The notes beneath the pieces are model-generated. The model was given only the letters and a program-made list of their open reading frames with translations, was not told the origin of the DNA and made no database searches. Both the position numbers and the translations under genes were made by a program. A stretch of DNA of 64,000 nucleotides. Source: Orobanche coerulescens. Lineage: Eukaryota > Streptophyta > Magnoliopsida > Lamiales > Orobanchaceae. This document shows positions 48,474 to 61,347 of this stretch, in pieces. Each line of letters begins with the position of its first letter. Positions within the stretch are counted from its first letter, which is position 1. The stretch is from positions 100,592,501-100,656,500 of the forward strand of contig CM065815.1 of assembly GCA_033398695.1 (NCBI GenBank). The letters are read 5' to 3'.

Positions 48474-50810
48474 TGTAATATCCGGGGATAATTTTTTTTT
48501 TTTTTCGTGTTACTGTTGAGTTGTACATATTCATTTGGAATTGTACAAGTGTTGTTGTTTTGGACTGATACAATGTATATTGTATTGGAATATTTCGGGA
48601 TCGAAATATTATACTTGTCGTCGGGTTGGTCTCGTCGTTTGAATGTTGGTTGGAGAGTTTGGATTTTTGGCTAAGTTCATAGCCTTAGCGTACGCTACGG
48701 ATGTAGCATTACGTACGCTAGCATGTTGCTATTACGTACGTTATGCCTGTAAGGTTACGTACGTAATTCTTGGTAGGTGGCAGGAACCTTCCTCATAGTC
48801 ACTTTCGGCCGGTGGGTCCCGAGCATCTTCCGATCTGATCTCACTATTGCAGTCAATGGACCCTTACGTACGTTAAGAGGTGAGCTCTACGTACGTAATG
48901 CAGGTCTTGTTAACGTACGTAATAAGTTCTTGTTTACGTACGTTAAGGCCTTCGTATTTTAGTCCAGTTAGTTCTGGATTTTTCATTACGTACGTTAATG
49001 TCATGGCATAGCGCACGTAATGTCTCTTACATACGTTAACCGTAGTGTATAACATACGTAATGAGTTTGTCAGTCTATTTATGTTAGCTTCGTATTTCAT
49101 TTCCTCACGAACCAAAACACAATTTCTCTCCCCTAGAATCGTCCGTTTGGACTTGTTATTGATGTTTAGCACCTTCCAACTCGATCTTGATCATCCTAGC
49201 TTGGATTGAAGCTTGAAGTTGGAAGCTTGTTGGTGCTCCTTTGGTGTTTGGAGGCTTCTTCTTGTTCTTCTTTGGTAAGTTTCCTCAATCTCTTGTTCTT
49301 CAAGTGATTTTCGAGTTTTTGTTGTTGTTTTCTTCGGGTATTGCTTGATTAATGGAGTATATCATGATTCTTCATGGTTTTGATAAACTTTGATGAAGAA
49401 CATGATGGTATTGCTTGAGTTGGATTATGTTCTTGATGTTTTAGATTGTTTGGAGGTTTTTAATCATGTCTAGGAAGGATTATGTTAAGATTGTTATATG
49501 ATTAACATAATCTTGAGATGATTATTGTTGGTGGTGGTTTTCTTGAAAGATTTTAACCATTTTAGTAAGGATTTATGATGATTTAGGAGGTGATTATCAT
49601 AATTTGTAAATGGTTGAGTGAATCTTGTTGTTCAATCCGAATTCATGATGTATTGATGAAGGATTTTTGTTTCAGACATCATGATTATTGAGTTGATGAT
49701 GTTCTTGGGGTGATAATGATAATATTGATAATATTATCATTGTAGGAGGATCAATTTGATGATATTGGTGATATTATCATTTTGAGATGTTTGTATTGAT
49801 GATTGTTCTTAAGTGAATCTTGTTGAATGGATTTCACAAGTTTTAAGAACGTAATGATCATGTTAATTGATCATCGAGGTGTTAGAGGATGTTAGAATTC
49901 ATAGTTGAGAACTATGATATTCATTCGTGCGGTGTGATCGATTCGTGTTTGAATCGGGCTTTGTCCTTGTCGTTGTTTTCTATTGATTTTGTGTTTTTGA
50001 ATGAATCGTTTTCATTCAAGGTTGTTCGAGTGTTGTGATCGTCGGGAGGCGCCGTTCGTCGTTTCGTGCCAGGACGTTGATCGTGGAAGGACTTTCTCGC
50101 CTTCGGTTTGAGGCAAGTTTTATACTTGTACTGGTCAATGAGATTAATGTTATCATATATGTGTATGAATGTATTGTATCATTTCGAGACTTAGTCTCTT
50201 CGTGATTTGTTGATATTCGGGAAGTGTTTGATGCAATACCCTTCGGTGATTATGCCAGATGTGATTGTTATTCGTTAACGGCCGGTTTAAGGCATTGAGA
50301 TTCTTGTTGTCGATAGACGGTTCGCGGCATCGATGTATCGATTATTATTGTCGGCATTAATGTCGTTCTGAGGCATCGTTGAATCGTTATTATCGAATTG
50401 GAACTGTTGCTATGATGTTGCATTGGCTGATTGAAGGCGTTTGATATATTCGTTTATCATATTTGTTTCGGTGGTCGGTTTAAGACGCCGGGACATCTAT
50501 TCTACCGTATCATTGGTTATCGATTAACCGTTCTAAGGTAATCGATGTATTTAATTGGGATTATCGAGGATAATTCCCATCCGTTGTATCATTGGTTATC
50601 GATTAACCGTTCTAAGGTAATCGAGGTATTGAATTGGGATTATCGAAGATAATTCCCATCCGTTGTATCATTGGTTATCGATTAACCGTTCTAAGGTAAT
50701 CGATGTAATGAATTGGGATTATCGAAGTTAATTCCCATCCGTTGTATTATCGTTATCGATTAACCATTCTAAGGTAATCGATGTATTTAATTGGGATTAT
50801 CGAAGATAAT
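48474..50810 (+). mobile_element. 3' LTR of element H, first segment
   Basis: Matches 42129 onward closely. It has a palindrome cluster at about 48683-49062 and ends in the ~79-bp array at ATAAT (50806-50810), where I is inserted. Confidence 0.9.
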
Positions 50811-51766
50811 TGATACGAATTACGTAAGTAATGCGTATAAAATACAACGGAAGATTATTATGTCTGGACAATTATCAAAGTATCACTCGAAAATTACAAG
50901 GGGTGGCCGAACTTAAATGGATTTCGACCGTGAAGTAGTATGGTATACGGATTTGGATGTGTTTTATCGAACTAGACCTATAACTCGATAAAAGTAATCT
51001 CTCCTCAAGACCTATTGAGAATTGATCAAGTTAAAATCTCGAGACGCGTCGAAACAATAACTAAAGTTTGTTGAACTCGTTCAACGTATATTTCAAAGAA
51101 ATACAAGGTTCATTAATCTTCAAGATGATTTACAAATACCACAAGTACTACTATATATAGTAGTTTCCAACCGTAAGAAAATACAACAAAACGAGAAAAT
51201 GAAACTTCCTAGCAATATACTAATCAGCCGAAATATCCAAAGAGTAGATACCAAGCATCTTGGTTTTATTAGGTGATTGTGACATGAAGAAATCCTTGAT
51301 GAATCTTGGTTTTATTAGGTGATGGTGACATGAAGAAGAACCAAATATCATCCCTTGCAATCTTCAATTCGGCCGAACTCATCAAGGAGTGATTAGGAGG
51401 ATTTTGTGAAGATATGATATCAACCTCTTTGGAATTATTATGGTGACTAAGACATGAGGGACAATGACATGAAGGAAAGGTGGGGAAGGCTTGGACGATT
51501 TGTAGTAATGGTGGGGAAGGAGAAATATCTTCATGCATCTTGACAAATCATGAGTCCCTTTCAAGCATGATATGGCCGATTTTTCATGCTTTCGGACCGA
51601 TTCCATCGTCGAGTTTTACGTTACTCCGGTTCCGATTAACAACGTAACTCCAATCTGCGTATTCTTTTCTCCCAAGTATAATGATGCATGGCCATGCGAA
51701 TTTGCATCGTCGTGGATGTCGATTTTTATTGGAGCTTCTTCGATTGGAATATTAGATATCGTATCA
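50811..51766 (-). mobile_element. 3' LTR of element I
   Basis: A 956-bp LTR, TGATACGATATC... to CGTATCA on the minus strand, with a TATATATAG box at 51151-51160. It encodes the end of pol (YLGEKNTQIG) in its first ~150 bases. Confidence 0.93.
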
Positions 51767-54700
51767 TTCCGTCCTTCTTTGAAAGGAATTGACCTCAATT
51801 CCGTAATGCCATCGTCGTCAAGGTAAGGCGAGAGATCACCTATGTTGAATGTCGCGTTAACTCTGTAATCGCCCGGAAGTTCGACTTTGTAGGCGTTGTC
51901 GTTCACTTTTCCCACAATTTTGTACGGACCTTCGGCTCTCGGCATTAATTTGTTCTTCCGTTTGCTTGGGAATCTTTCTTTTCTCAAATGTATCCAAACT
52001 AAGTCGCCAACATCAAATAATCTCGCTTTTTTATTTTTGTTCGACTTCCGTTTGTAAATTTCATTCACTTCTTTAATCCGTTCCCGTATCTTTTCATGTA
52101 ACTTCATCATTGATTTGAGTTTTGATTCGGCGTCTTTGTGAACCAATTCGTTGCTCGGCAAGGGAATCAAATCCAATGGCATGTGCGGATTTATTCCGTA
52201 TACTACTTCAAAAGGTGAATGGGCCGTGGCGAAGCCGGGTGATCGGTTGTATGCGAATTCCGCATGTGCAAGTTTAACGTCCCAATCCTTTTGTGTTTTA
52301 TTCACCAATCCTCGCAATAATGCTCCCAAGGTTCGATTAGTCACCTCGGTCTGTCCATCGGTTTGTGGGTGATGTGAAGTACTGAATAGGAGTTTAGTAC
52401 CCACTTTTCTCCATAAAGTATTCCAGAAGTAACTCAGAAATTTAGAATCTCGATCCGACACGATAGTTTTTGGAACTCCGTGTAAACGAACTACTTCCCG
52501 GAAGTACAAGTCCGCCACATTGCTTGCATCATCGGTTTTGTGGCAAGCTATAAAGTGAGCCATTTTCGAAAAACGGTCGACGACCACCATGATCGAGTCT
52601 TTGCCTCGTTGAGTACGAGTTAAAGCCACAATAAAATCCATCGAGACATCCTCCCATGGTCGTAATGGTATTGGCAACGGCATGTATGTACTTGGCTTGA
52701 ACGAACTTTTCATCATGTGACAAGTGACGCATTTACTCACGATTGTGCTTACGTCACCATACATCTTTGGCCAAAAGAAATGCTCTTTTAGCACCTCTAC
52801 GGTCTTGGCCGAGCCGAAATGACCGGCTAGTCCTCCTCCGTGTGCCTCCCGAACTAGCAATTCCCGAATTGTATGTCTCGGCACACATAATTTATTTCCC
52901 TTGAAAAGAAAGCCATCCTCAGAAACAAATTCTTCAGACGGGCCGTTTTACAACGGGTAAAAATTTCTCCGAAGTCCAAATCGTCACTGTAATGATCTTT
53001 CAAAGTCTCGAACCCCAACAAACGAACATCTAGAATCGACAGTAAGGCATACCATCTTGATAGTGCATCCGCCACTATATTACTCTTCCCGTCTTTGTAC
53101 TTGGATGAAAAGTGAAAAGATTGTAAAAATTCCACCCATTTTGCATGTCTCGGACTTAGCTTGCTTTGCCCGTTGATGTATTTCAACGACTCGTGATCCG
53201 AATGTAACACGAAATGTTTCGAACGTAAATAGTGACTCCAATGATCGAGTGCTCTTACGATAGCATAGAACTCCTTGTCGTAAGTACAATAATTAATTCG
53301 GCGCCACTTAATTTCTCCGAAAATAGGCGATGGGACGGCCTCTTTGAATAAGTACGCCCGATTCCAACTCCGCTAGCGTCGCATTCCACCTCAAATGGTT
53401 GTGAAAATCGGGTAACGTCAAAATCGGTGCTTCACATAACTTTCCTTTAATTTTTCAAAAGCCTTTGGGCCGCCTCGTTCCATGCAAAGGTTCCTTTTAA
53501 GACACTCCGTGATTGGATGGAGATGGTGCTAAAATCCGGATGAATCGACGGTAAAAAGAAGCTAGTCCATGAAATGATCGTACTCCGTGATTGTTTTTGG
53601 TATCGCCAAGACTTGATGGCCGCGATTTTCTCTTGGTCCACCGACACTCCTTCTTTAGAAACGACATAGCCGAGAAAGACAAGACTCTCGACTAGGAAAG
53701 TACACTTCTCCCGCTTCCATAAAGTTTCGTTCCTTAGAGTTTCAAACACGTGCCGCAAATGTTCGAGATGCTCCTCTAAGGATCGACTGTCGATCAAAAT
53801 GTCGACTAAGTACACGACAACAAACTTTCCCAAGAAAGGTTTGAGAACCTTGTACATCAACCACATAAAAGTGCTAGGGTCAAAAGTGAGGCCGACTGGC
53901 ATACCCACCCAATAGTAAAGTCCATTCTTTGTTTTAAATGCCGTTTTCCATTCGTCTCCCTCTCGCATGCGGATTTGATGGTATCCGCTCCGTAAATCAA
54001 CTTTTGAAAATATAACCGAGCCATGTAACTCGTCTAACATGTCGTCTAGTCTCGGGATGGGGAACCGATACTTGACGGTGATGTTATTCACGGCTCATCA
54101 CAATACACATTCGCCATGATCCGTCTTTTTTGGTACAAGTAGAACCGGAACCGCACACGGACTTAAACTTTCTGACATATCCGTGACTCATGAGTTCATC
54201 AATTTGACGTTGTATTTCCTTGGTTTCTTCGGGATTACAACGATACGCCGCTTTGTTCGGAATGGAGCTCCTACAAGATCAATTTGGTGTTCAATTCCGC
54301 GGATAGGTGGTAATCCTACCGCAAGTCTTCGAAATACATCCGCGAATTCGTGTAATAGTGTATCTATCTCTTCTTCGTGGTGTGATTTGGTGGCAAGATT
54401 TGGACCTCTTTGATCATCATCAAATAAACACGTTCGCCATCGTCAATTGCGGGTTCGTCTTCCTTTTCGCTTGCAAACATCGTAAGTTTTGGCCCTTCGA
54501 TTTTTTTGAACTCATTGTTCGGATAGCTTGAGGTGACATAGGTTTAAGAACAATTTTTTACCTTTGTCACGTAACTCATACTCGTACTCCTCCTCGATGT
54601 AGTACGTCCCGATCAAATAACCAAGGTCTTCCCAATAATACGTGACATGCGTCCATCGGTAGTACATCGCATGTAATATCATCACCATACGAACCCATGG

Positions 54701-55932
54701 TGAGTCCGACCTTCACTTGTCTTGATACTTTCACCTTGTTTCCATCATCGAGCCAATGGAGTGCATACGGCTTTGGATGGGCCGTGGTGATTAATCCGAG
54801 TTTTGAGACCATCTCGCTCGATGCCACGTTTGTACAACTTCCACCGTCAATGATCAAGCTACACCATTTCTCTCCGACACGACACTTCGTGTGAAAGATT
54901 TGGTCTCGTTGTTCTTCGTCATTTGGGGCTGCCTTCGTTTGTAACATGCGAAGGAAGAGGTTCGTGTCATAGTTCGGGGCATCATATGCCTCGCATTCTT
55001 CTTCTTCTTCGTCAGCTTCCAAGTTAAAGACGTCTCCAATTCTTTCTTCTTCGGCTAGTAATTCTTCTCGGACGGCTATGGCTTCTCGTAGCGTCACAAT
55101 TCTCCGATTTGGACAAGCACTTTGATAGTGTCCAAATCCTTGACATTTGAAACACCGGACTTTAGATAGGCTTGTTTCTTTTGGTGTGATAGGAGTTTTT
55201 GGAATGGTAGTAACGGGTGGGTTTGTGGTGACAGTTTTTGGAAACGAGCTAGAACTCGCGCCAAAGTTGGTATTTCCGTATTTAGATGGGAATTCGGGTT
55301 TAGAAAGTTTTGTCTTGTTTTGATTTTCCAACTTTATGCAAAGTCCGCATAAAGTATCAAAGTCGGAATAGGGGTAGAGTTCCACGGAATTAGCAATATT
55401 TTTGTTCAAACCTCGTAGAAACGGACATCCGCAATTCTTCGCTTTCTTCAAGTTCTCCCATCAAGGATAAGTTTTCAAACTCCTCGATGTACTCCTCGAC
55501 ACTTAGCTTTCCTTGCGTGAGGTCGAAATTTTTCGATACAAGCTTAACTTGTGTGTAGCCGGACATATCTTTTTCGTAGTTTCTTTTTTAGAGAATCCCA
55601 CGAACGTATCTTCTCTTCCTACACGAACTCTTTGTGTCTTCATTCGCTCAAACCAAAGGGAAGCTCCTTTCCAAGTTTGAGAATCGCATACTTGCAACGT
55701 ACTCGTCATTGAGATCCTTGAACTCAAACATTCGTTCAATTTTTCTTTCCCACTCCAAATAAACCTCGGGATCGGTGCCGCCTACGAACTCCGGAAGTTC
55801 GCTTGTCTTGTATTCATCAGCATGTCGTGGTGCATGCATGGCGTCGTATCCTCATCGTGCTTGGATTCTGGGCTCCGGTAAGCCGCGAAGAACGTCACAT
55901 AGTTGTGCTACTTCTTCATCGGTGAATGCCAT
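51616..55932 (-). pseudogene. Element I gag-pol polyprotein (multiply frameshifted)
   Basis: The start is the ATG at 55932 (MAFTDEE). Gag pieces with [11 protein letters not shown], zinc knuckle [14 protein letters not shown], protease IIDGGSCTN, RT, RNase H, then a 422-residue open integrase end (51616-52884) with [20 protein letters not shown], core motifs, TDGQTEV and LRSIPFKEG. Frame changes are scattered through gag, RT and RNase H (about 55430-55720, 54530-54600, 54080-54350, 53300-53550 and 52940). Many are single-base differences from G. The integrase portion alone is free of breaks. The frame ends in the LTR at 51616. Confidence 0.88.
51767..51781 (-). other. Polypurine tract of element I
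   Basis: Purine-rich on the minus strand (AAAGAAGGACGGAA), one C within the tract. Confidence 0.75.
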
Positions 55933-55965
55933 CTTCTTGAGTAACGTCGAGAACCGTGAGACAAA

Positions 55966-55979
55966 TGTCTCTGATACCA
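55966..55979 (-). other. Primer-binding site of element I
   Basis: TGGTATCAGAGACA on the minus strand, identical to that of G. Confidence 0.85.
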
Positions 55980-55983
55980 CTTA

Positions 55984-56939
55984 TGATACGAATTACGTAA
56001 GTAATGCGTATAAAATACAACGGAAGATTATTATGTCTGGACAATTATCAAAGTATCACTCGAAAATTACAAGGGGTGGCCGAACTTAAATGGATTTCGA
56101 CCGTGAAGTAGTATGGTATACGAATTTTGATGTGTTTTATCGAACTAGACCTATAACTCGATAAAAGTAATCTCTCCTCAAGACCTATTGAGAATTGATC
56201 AAGTTAAAATCTCGAGACGCGTCGAAACAATAACTAAAGTTTGTTGAACTCGTTCAACGTATATTTCAAAGAAATACAAGGTTCATTAATCTTCAAGATG
56301 ATTTACAAATACCACAAGTACTACTATATATAGTAGTTTCCAACCGTAAGAAAATACAACAAAACGAGAAAATGAAACTTCCTAGCAATATACTAATCGG
56401 CCGAAATATCCAAAGAGTAGATACCAAGCATCTTGGTTTTATTAGGTGATTGTGACATGAAGAAATCCTTGATGAATCTTGGTTTTATTAGGTGATGGTG
56501 ACATGAAGAAGAACCAAATATCATCCCTTGCAATCTTCAATTCGGCCGAACTCATCAAGGAGTGATTAGGAGGATTTTGTGAAGATATGATATCAACCTC
56601 TTTGGAATTATTATGGTGACTAAGACATGAGGGACAATGACATGAAGGAAAGGTGGGGAAGGCTTGGACGATTTGTAGTAATGGTGGGGAAGGAGAAATA
56701 TCTTCATGCATCTTGACAAATCATGAGTCCCTTTCAAGCATGATATGGCCGATTTTTCATGCTTTCGGACCGATTCCGTCGTCGAGTTTTACGTTACTCC
56801 GGTTCCGATTAACAACGTAACTCCAATCCGCGTATTCTTTTCTCCCAAGTATAATGATGCATGGCCATGCGAATTTGCATCGTCGTGGATGTCGATTTTT
56901 ATTGGAGCTTCTTCGATTGGAATATTAGATATCGTATCA
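55984..56939 (-). mobile_element. 5' LTR of element I
   Basis: A 956-bp partner of 50811-51766. ATAAT and the H LTR follow at 56940. Confidence 0.93.
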
Positions 56940-58470
56940 ATAATTCCCATCCATTGTGTCATCATTATCGACTGACCGTTCTAAGGTAATCGATGTATTG
57001 AATTGGGACGGTCAAGGATAGTTCCACCCGTTGAGTTGTTGTGAATTGGCCATTCCAAGACAGTCGAGGTATTTGAATTGGGACCGCCGTGGACGGTGCC
57101 CATCCATGAGTTGTTGTTGTCGTGTTGGCCGACTCAAGGCAGCACGCTATTATTCTTGTGAATTTGGTAATCTTGAGATCGTTACTGTTGTGATTAATTA
57201 TGTTCTGGAGGCTAGTCTCGGCTAGTGCTCGATGGGTAAGCTTGGGGCTTGAACCTTCGCGGTTGGTTTCCCAATACATACAGTTCAGTAGGTCACGGTC
57301 ATGTTAATGATCTCATTATGGGTAAGCTTGGGGCTTGAACCTTCGCGGTTGGTTTCCCAACACCTGCAGGTCAGTAGGTCATGGTCATGTTAATGATCTC
57401 ATTATGGGTAAGCTTGGGGCTTGAACCTTCGCGGTTGGTTTCCCAACACCTACAGTTTAGTAGGTCACGGTCACTAGGTGATCTCATTATGGGTAAGTCT
57501 GGGGCTTGAACCCTCACGGTTGGTTTCCCAGCACCTACAATTCAGCAGTTCACGGTCATTGGATGATCTCATTGTGATACGGCTTCATGCCGTGGCTTCG
57601 GCCCTCATTGTGATACGGCTTCGTGCCATGGCTTCGACCCTCATTGATACAGCTTCGGGCTATTTTGGCTTCGGGCCATTGTGGTGACTGACAGCTTCGG
57701 CTGAGTGACATTCAGGGTATTATGATGGTAAACAGCTTCGGGCTGTTCGGCTGTTAGGCCATTATGATGTATCGATATTCCTGTTGGAGCCTTCGGGCAT
57801 TGTGATTCGTATCTATTTCAGTGTTTGGCTTGGTTTACCTTCGGGTGATGTATTGTTGTGTTCTGTATTGATGATTCGCCGTTGGGCACTTGTGTTCTAA
57901 CCTGTTGAGCAGGTATTGGTCGTATGCCGTGGGCATAGTATTCCACGAATGCTCGATTCTTACTTTGGTTTGTGAGCATCTCATATTACCATTACTATAC
58001 TATTCATTCTGCCCTTTGGATGCATATCATGTTGTACATGTATTTGATAATCATTATCTGGATGACTGATCCCGTGGGGGCGGAACATGTTTTCATGTTT
58101 TAGTTGTTTGCGAGGAGAGAGTTGAGACACAGGGGCATGACGGTGGCGACGAGGCATTAGAGCGATACTAGTCCGAGATGTTTTGGTGTTCATGTCAGTC
58201 AGACAGTTGCAGTACTCCAGTTTTGTTCAGTCTTTGTCATTTTGTATTATCCGAGCAAGGCTCGTGGATGTTGTTGTATCTTATTTTGGCCATGTAGGCC
58301 CACTGTTGTCTTTGAAATTCCATATCGGAATAATATGTTGGATGTCAGTGTAGGGATTGTAATTCCCCTTTTGGTCAGTTAATTGTATTTTTGGTCGTGT
58401 TAGCCTGGTGGATCTCCTGATGTGGGGTCCACGGCGCTGTAATGACCCAATGGGATTTGAGGGTGTTACA
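56940..58470 (+). mobile_element. 3' LTR of element H, second segment
   Basis: Resumes the ~79-bp array, then the ~86-bp array, and ends GGTGTTACA at 58470. Confidence 0.9.
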
Positions 58471-58854
58471 AAACTACTCTAATGAAAATCTTAACGTCAC
58501 AAGTACATCCCTACTAAATTCTCAAGTCGAAGGTTCATGAATACCTACACAACCTTTCGGTTCCGCTATTGACTATCCCGGAGTGAAATTCGTGTGATGA
58601 ATCGAGGGTGGGTCGGTTCGAGTATACTAATCTTATTAGCATACCTATAATGTGCGCTCCCACTAACCATTAGTGATCGACAGGCACTCTCCAAGTCAAA
58701 GAACATGTCATACAATTCTTCACATAAACTTAACGCCAAGTCAAATTTCATCGACTTGCGAACGATCAAGTATTTGAGCCATAAACCTTTCCAGTGCCGA
58801 TCCCCTTATCTAATAAGGAGTGGAATGTTTTGCTCTCAAATACACGTATTAGTT

Positions 58855-58891
<37 letters not shown>

Positions 58892-59089
58892 ATATATATG
58901 TATATATATATATGTATGTGTGTATATATATGTATATATATATATATATATTTACGAGTCAAGAATGCCAGTGACTACCAGTAAATAAAGAAACATACAA
59001 TTGCCTTCTGATAATAATTTACATAATAATGAGTACAATGCCCTCACTCTAACATCCCCTGAGTGGCATTCAAGGACATATTTCTAACA
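58471..59089 (-). mobile_element. Copia J 3' LTR, proximal segment
   Basis: Starts TGTTAGAAATATG at 59089 on the minus strand, directly after a GTGGGAGAT-type polypurine stretch, as in plant copia elements. It contains a (TA)n run at 58856-58952. It continues at 42128 on the other side of H. Confidence 0.8.
58856..58952. repeat. (TA)n/(TATG)n microsatellite
   Basis: Alternating TA with interspersed TATGTATG, inside the copia LTR. Overlapping ORFs made of Tyr/Ile are artefacts. Confidence 0.95.
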
Positions 59090-60226
59090 ATCTCCCACTG
59101 GCACTCAATGCCACACACTATGGTATCTAATACCCATGTTCTCCAGATGATGCTCCAAGCTTATCTGAGAAAGTCGACGTTGTCTACTGAGACTAATCTA
59201 TGCAGCATAATGTATCCTTTGTGAACAAATTCTCTCATGAGATGATACTTTTTCTCAATGTTTCTTGTACCTTTGTGAAACCTCAGCTCGTAGGCCTATG
59301 CTACAGCTCCATCATTATCACATATAACGAAAACAAGCAGCGCAACACATGGTGTCACTTGAAATGCACCCAGTAACTTCTTAATCCAAAATCCTTCCCT
59401 TGGAGGCCTCCGAGGCCGCTTAATACTCAGCCTAGCAGGTGGATTCAGCAGTCGTGCTATGCTTGTCACTATGCCAAGATACTGCTCCTTTGTTAAGAGT
59501 AAAATATAGCCAGAAGTTAGACATAGAGTCGTCTTTTTGTCCTTGGAAGTCTAAATCATTGAAGCCCATCACATTAAGTTCTCCACCACCATACATAATA
59601 AGAACCAAATCTCTAGTCCTTTTAAAGTACTTGAGAACGTTCTTTAAGGCGGTCCAATGTTCCTAACTGGGTCTGCCTGAAACCTACTTACCACGCTCCC
59701 AGCATGCACAATGTCAGGTCTCATACACAACAAGGCAACACAAGGCTGCCCACGGCCGAAGCATATGATATATTACTCATTTCCTTTATTCTTCCTCACT
59801 TTGAGGACACATCTTCAAGGCGAGTTTTATTCCATGTCGCATCCATAGGAAGCCTCTTTTAGAATCATCCATCTTAAATTGCTTCAAGATTTTATCTATA
59901 TAGAGGGCTTGGGAAAAGTCTATCATTCTCTTCGCTCTATCCCAGTAGAGTCGGATCCCAAGAATATAGGTTTCTTCTCCCAAATCTTTCATGGAGAACC
60001 TACTCGAAAGCCAAGCTTTCACCGAACTGAGCATTCCCACATCGTTTCCTAGTAGCAGAATGTCATCTACATATAGTACTAAGAATGCGATCTTGCTCCC
60101 ACTAACCCTCTTGTATACATAAGGTTCCTCTTCATTTTGCACGAAGTGAAACTCTTTGACTGCCTCGTCAAAATGAAGGTCCCAACTACATGAATCCTGC
60201 TACAGGCTATTTCACTGAGTCTACAT
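59090..60226 (-). pseudogene. Copia J RT C-terminal part and decayed RNase H
   Basis: The minus-strand frame at 59786-60142 has EEEPYVYKRV, LYVDDILLLGND and KDLGEETYILGI, the C-terminal half of a Ty1/copia RT. Just upstream are remnants of the preceding part (FDEAVKEFHF), but most of the RT N-terminus (I estimate ~130 residues from family knowledge) is missing near 60200. Downstream, RNase H motifs are visible with stops and frame changes (NISYASAVGSL, CMRPDIV, VVSRFQADP). Clearly inactive. Clade is uncertain, possibly Tork-like. Confidence 0.8.
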
Positions 60227-60840
60227 CTACCATTGCCTGGTCATAGGTTGTGAGTTGGTCTCTTGGTTATCACCTGGAACCTCATGGAGACCCAGTTCAT
60301 CCAAGTGCATAAAACCATACCTCTCCGGTAATTGAGACACCTTATTAGACCTATGAGGTGGTTGTGCTTGTGTTTCAGAAGGTTCGGTTCCAACTTCTTG
60401 TACAGGTGTCTCCTGAGGAGTTTCATTGTATTCTTCCAAAGAAATACTTCTATATGCTCCACCTTCCTGAATGAACTCATCTTCCAGGAAGTGTGCTTGT
60501 AAAGCAATAATGATCTTTCGATCTTCGGGCATGTAGAATAGATAACCCATCGTTCCAGATGGGAATCCAATAAAACGCCCCTTCATAGACCTAGCTTCCA
60601 ACTTCTCCGCCTTAGTCTTCTTGACATAGACGGGACATCCACAAATCCTAATATGATTAAGACTTGGTTTCCTGCCCTCCCACATCTCATGCGGAGTTTT
60701 AGGAACGGACTTGGAAGGACATTTGTTCAAGATATCAGCAGCAGTCAGGAGTGCATACCCCCATAGATAAATTGGCAAGTGGGTGTAGCTAAGAATAGAA
60801 CGAACCATGTCCAATAAGGTTCGACAGTTATCATCACTTC
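60227..60840 (-). pseudogene. Copia J integrase C-terminal part
   Basis: An open frame of ~195 residues with LLTAADILNKCPSKSVPKTP, MWEGRKPSLNHIRICGCPVY, and the KGRFIGFPSGTMGYLFY and ALQAHFLEDEFI segments typical of the copia integrase C-terminus, leading to the RT N-terminal RYGF. Upstream, the integrase core and protease are absent: sequence jumps to the gag end near 60850-60900. Confidence 0.85.
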
Positions 60841-61347
60841 CCCAGCTCCAAGCTTTCTACTTTATTCCAGATCCCGATTCAAGGTACAAATGTGATAATT
60901 AGTATCTGAATCCCTTATCCAAGAACAAAAATATGGTAGCAGAACAATTCGTTTCTAAAACTAAAAGTTCCATACCTGAAGCCCCATGAAGAATCGGACA
61001 GTCTCTTACCCAGTGGCCCAGCTCATCGCATTTGGGACATGCATCCGATTTCTTCTTCTTGCTCTTAGGAACTATCAGGGCCTTACCCTTACCCTTAATC
61101 TCCTTGCTTTGTGGGTCCATCTGCTTCTTGGTCTTTTTCTTCTTATACTTGAATCTCCGAGATCCAGAAGCAATCTGAGACTGAGCGGTTACCAGTTCGT
61201 TCATCAACCCTACTAAATTGAAAGCAATCTCATTGCATTTGAAGTTCATAACAAACTATGAGAAGGCATCAGGAAGATATTGTAGGATAAGGCCGGTTTG
61301 TAGAGAAGCATGCATCATAAAATCAAGAGCCTCCAATCTCTCGATTA
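60841..61347 (-). pseudogene. Copia J gag C-terminal part with zinc knuckle
   Basis: A minus-strand frame with MNFKCNEIAFNLVGLMNEL, a lysine-rich linker, and a CPKCDELGHWVRDC zinc knuckle (CX2CX4HX4C), followed by a short decayed start of the next region. It joins the fragment at 63384-63718 once solo LTR K and one GATTA are removed. Confidence 0.85.

Larger units (their letters stand above)
50811..56939 (-). mobile_element. Element I: CRM-like Ty3 retrotransposon with near-identical LTRs
   Basis: A 6129-bp minus-strand element. 3' LTR 50811-51766 and 5' LTR 55984-56939 are both 956 bp. Flanked by ATAAT (50806-50810 and 56940-56944). Same family as G, but its LTR is shorter near the end. Primer site, gag-pol remains and polypurine tract are present. 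The LTRs differ at only about five positions by eye, so it is the youngest-looking insertion here, although its coding region is badly damaged. Confidence 0.94.
42129..58470 (+). mobile_element. Element H: gag-only Tekay/Del-like retrotransposon, containing I
   Basis: Very long LTRs, 42129-45971 (3843 bp) and 48474-50810 plus 56940-58470 (~3.86 kb without I), around a 2.5-kb internal region with a gag gene and no pol. LTR ends TGTAATATCC...GGGTGTTACA. The flanks GAACT (42124-42128) and AAACT (58471-58475) agree in four of five bases. The copia LTR is continuous across it. Mobilisation would need pol enzymes in trans. Confidence 0.9.

Noticed and set aside
58705..58988. Tyr/Ile-repeat ORFs
   Set aside because: Translation of the (TA)n microsatellite in the copia LTR.
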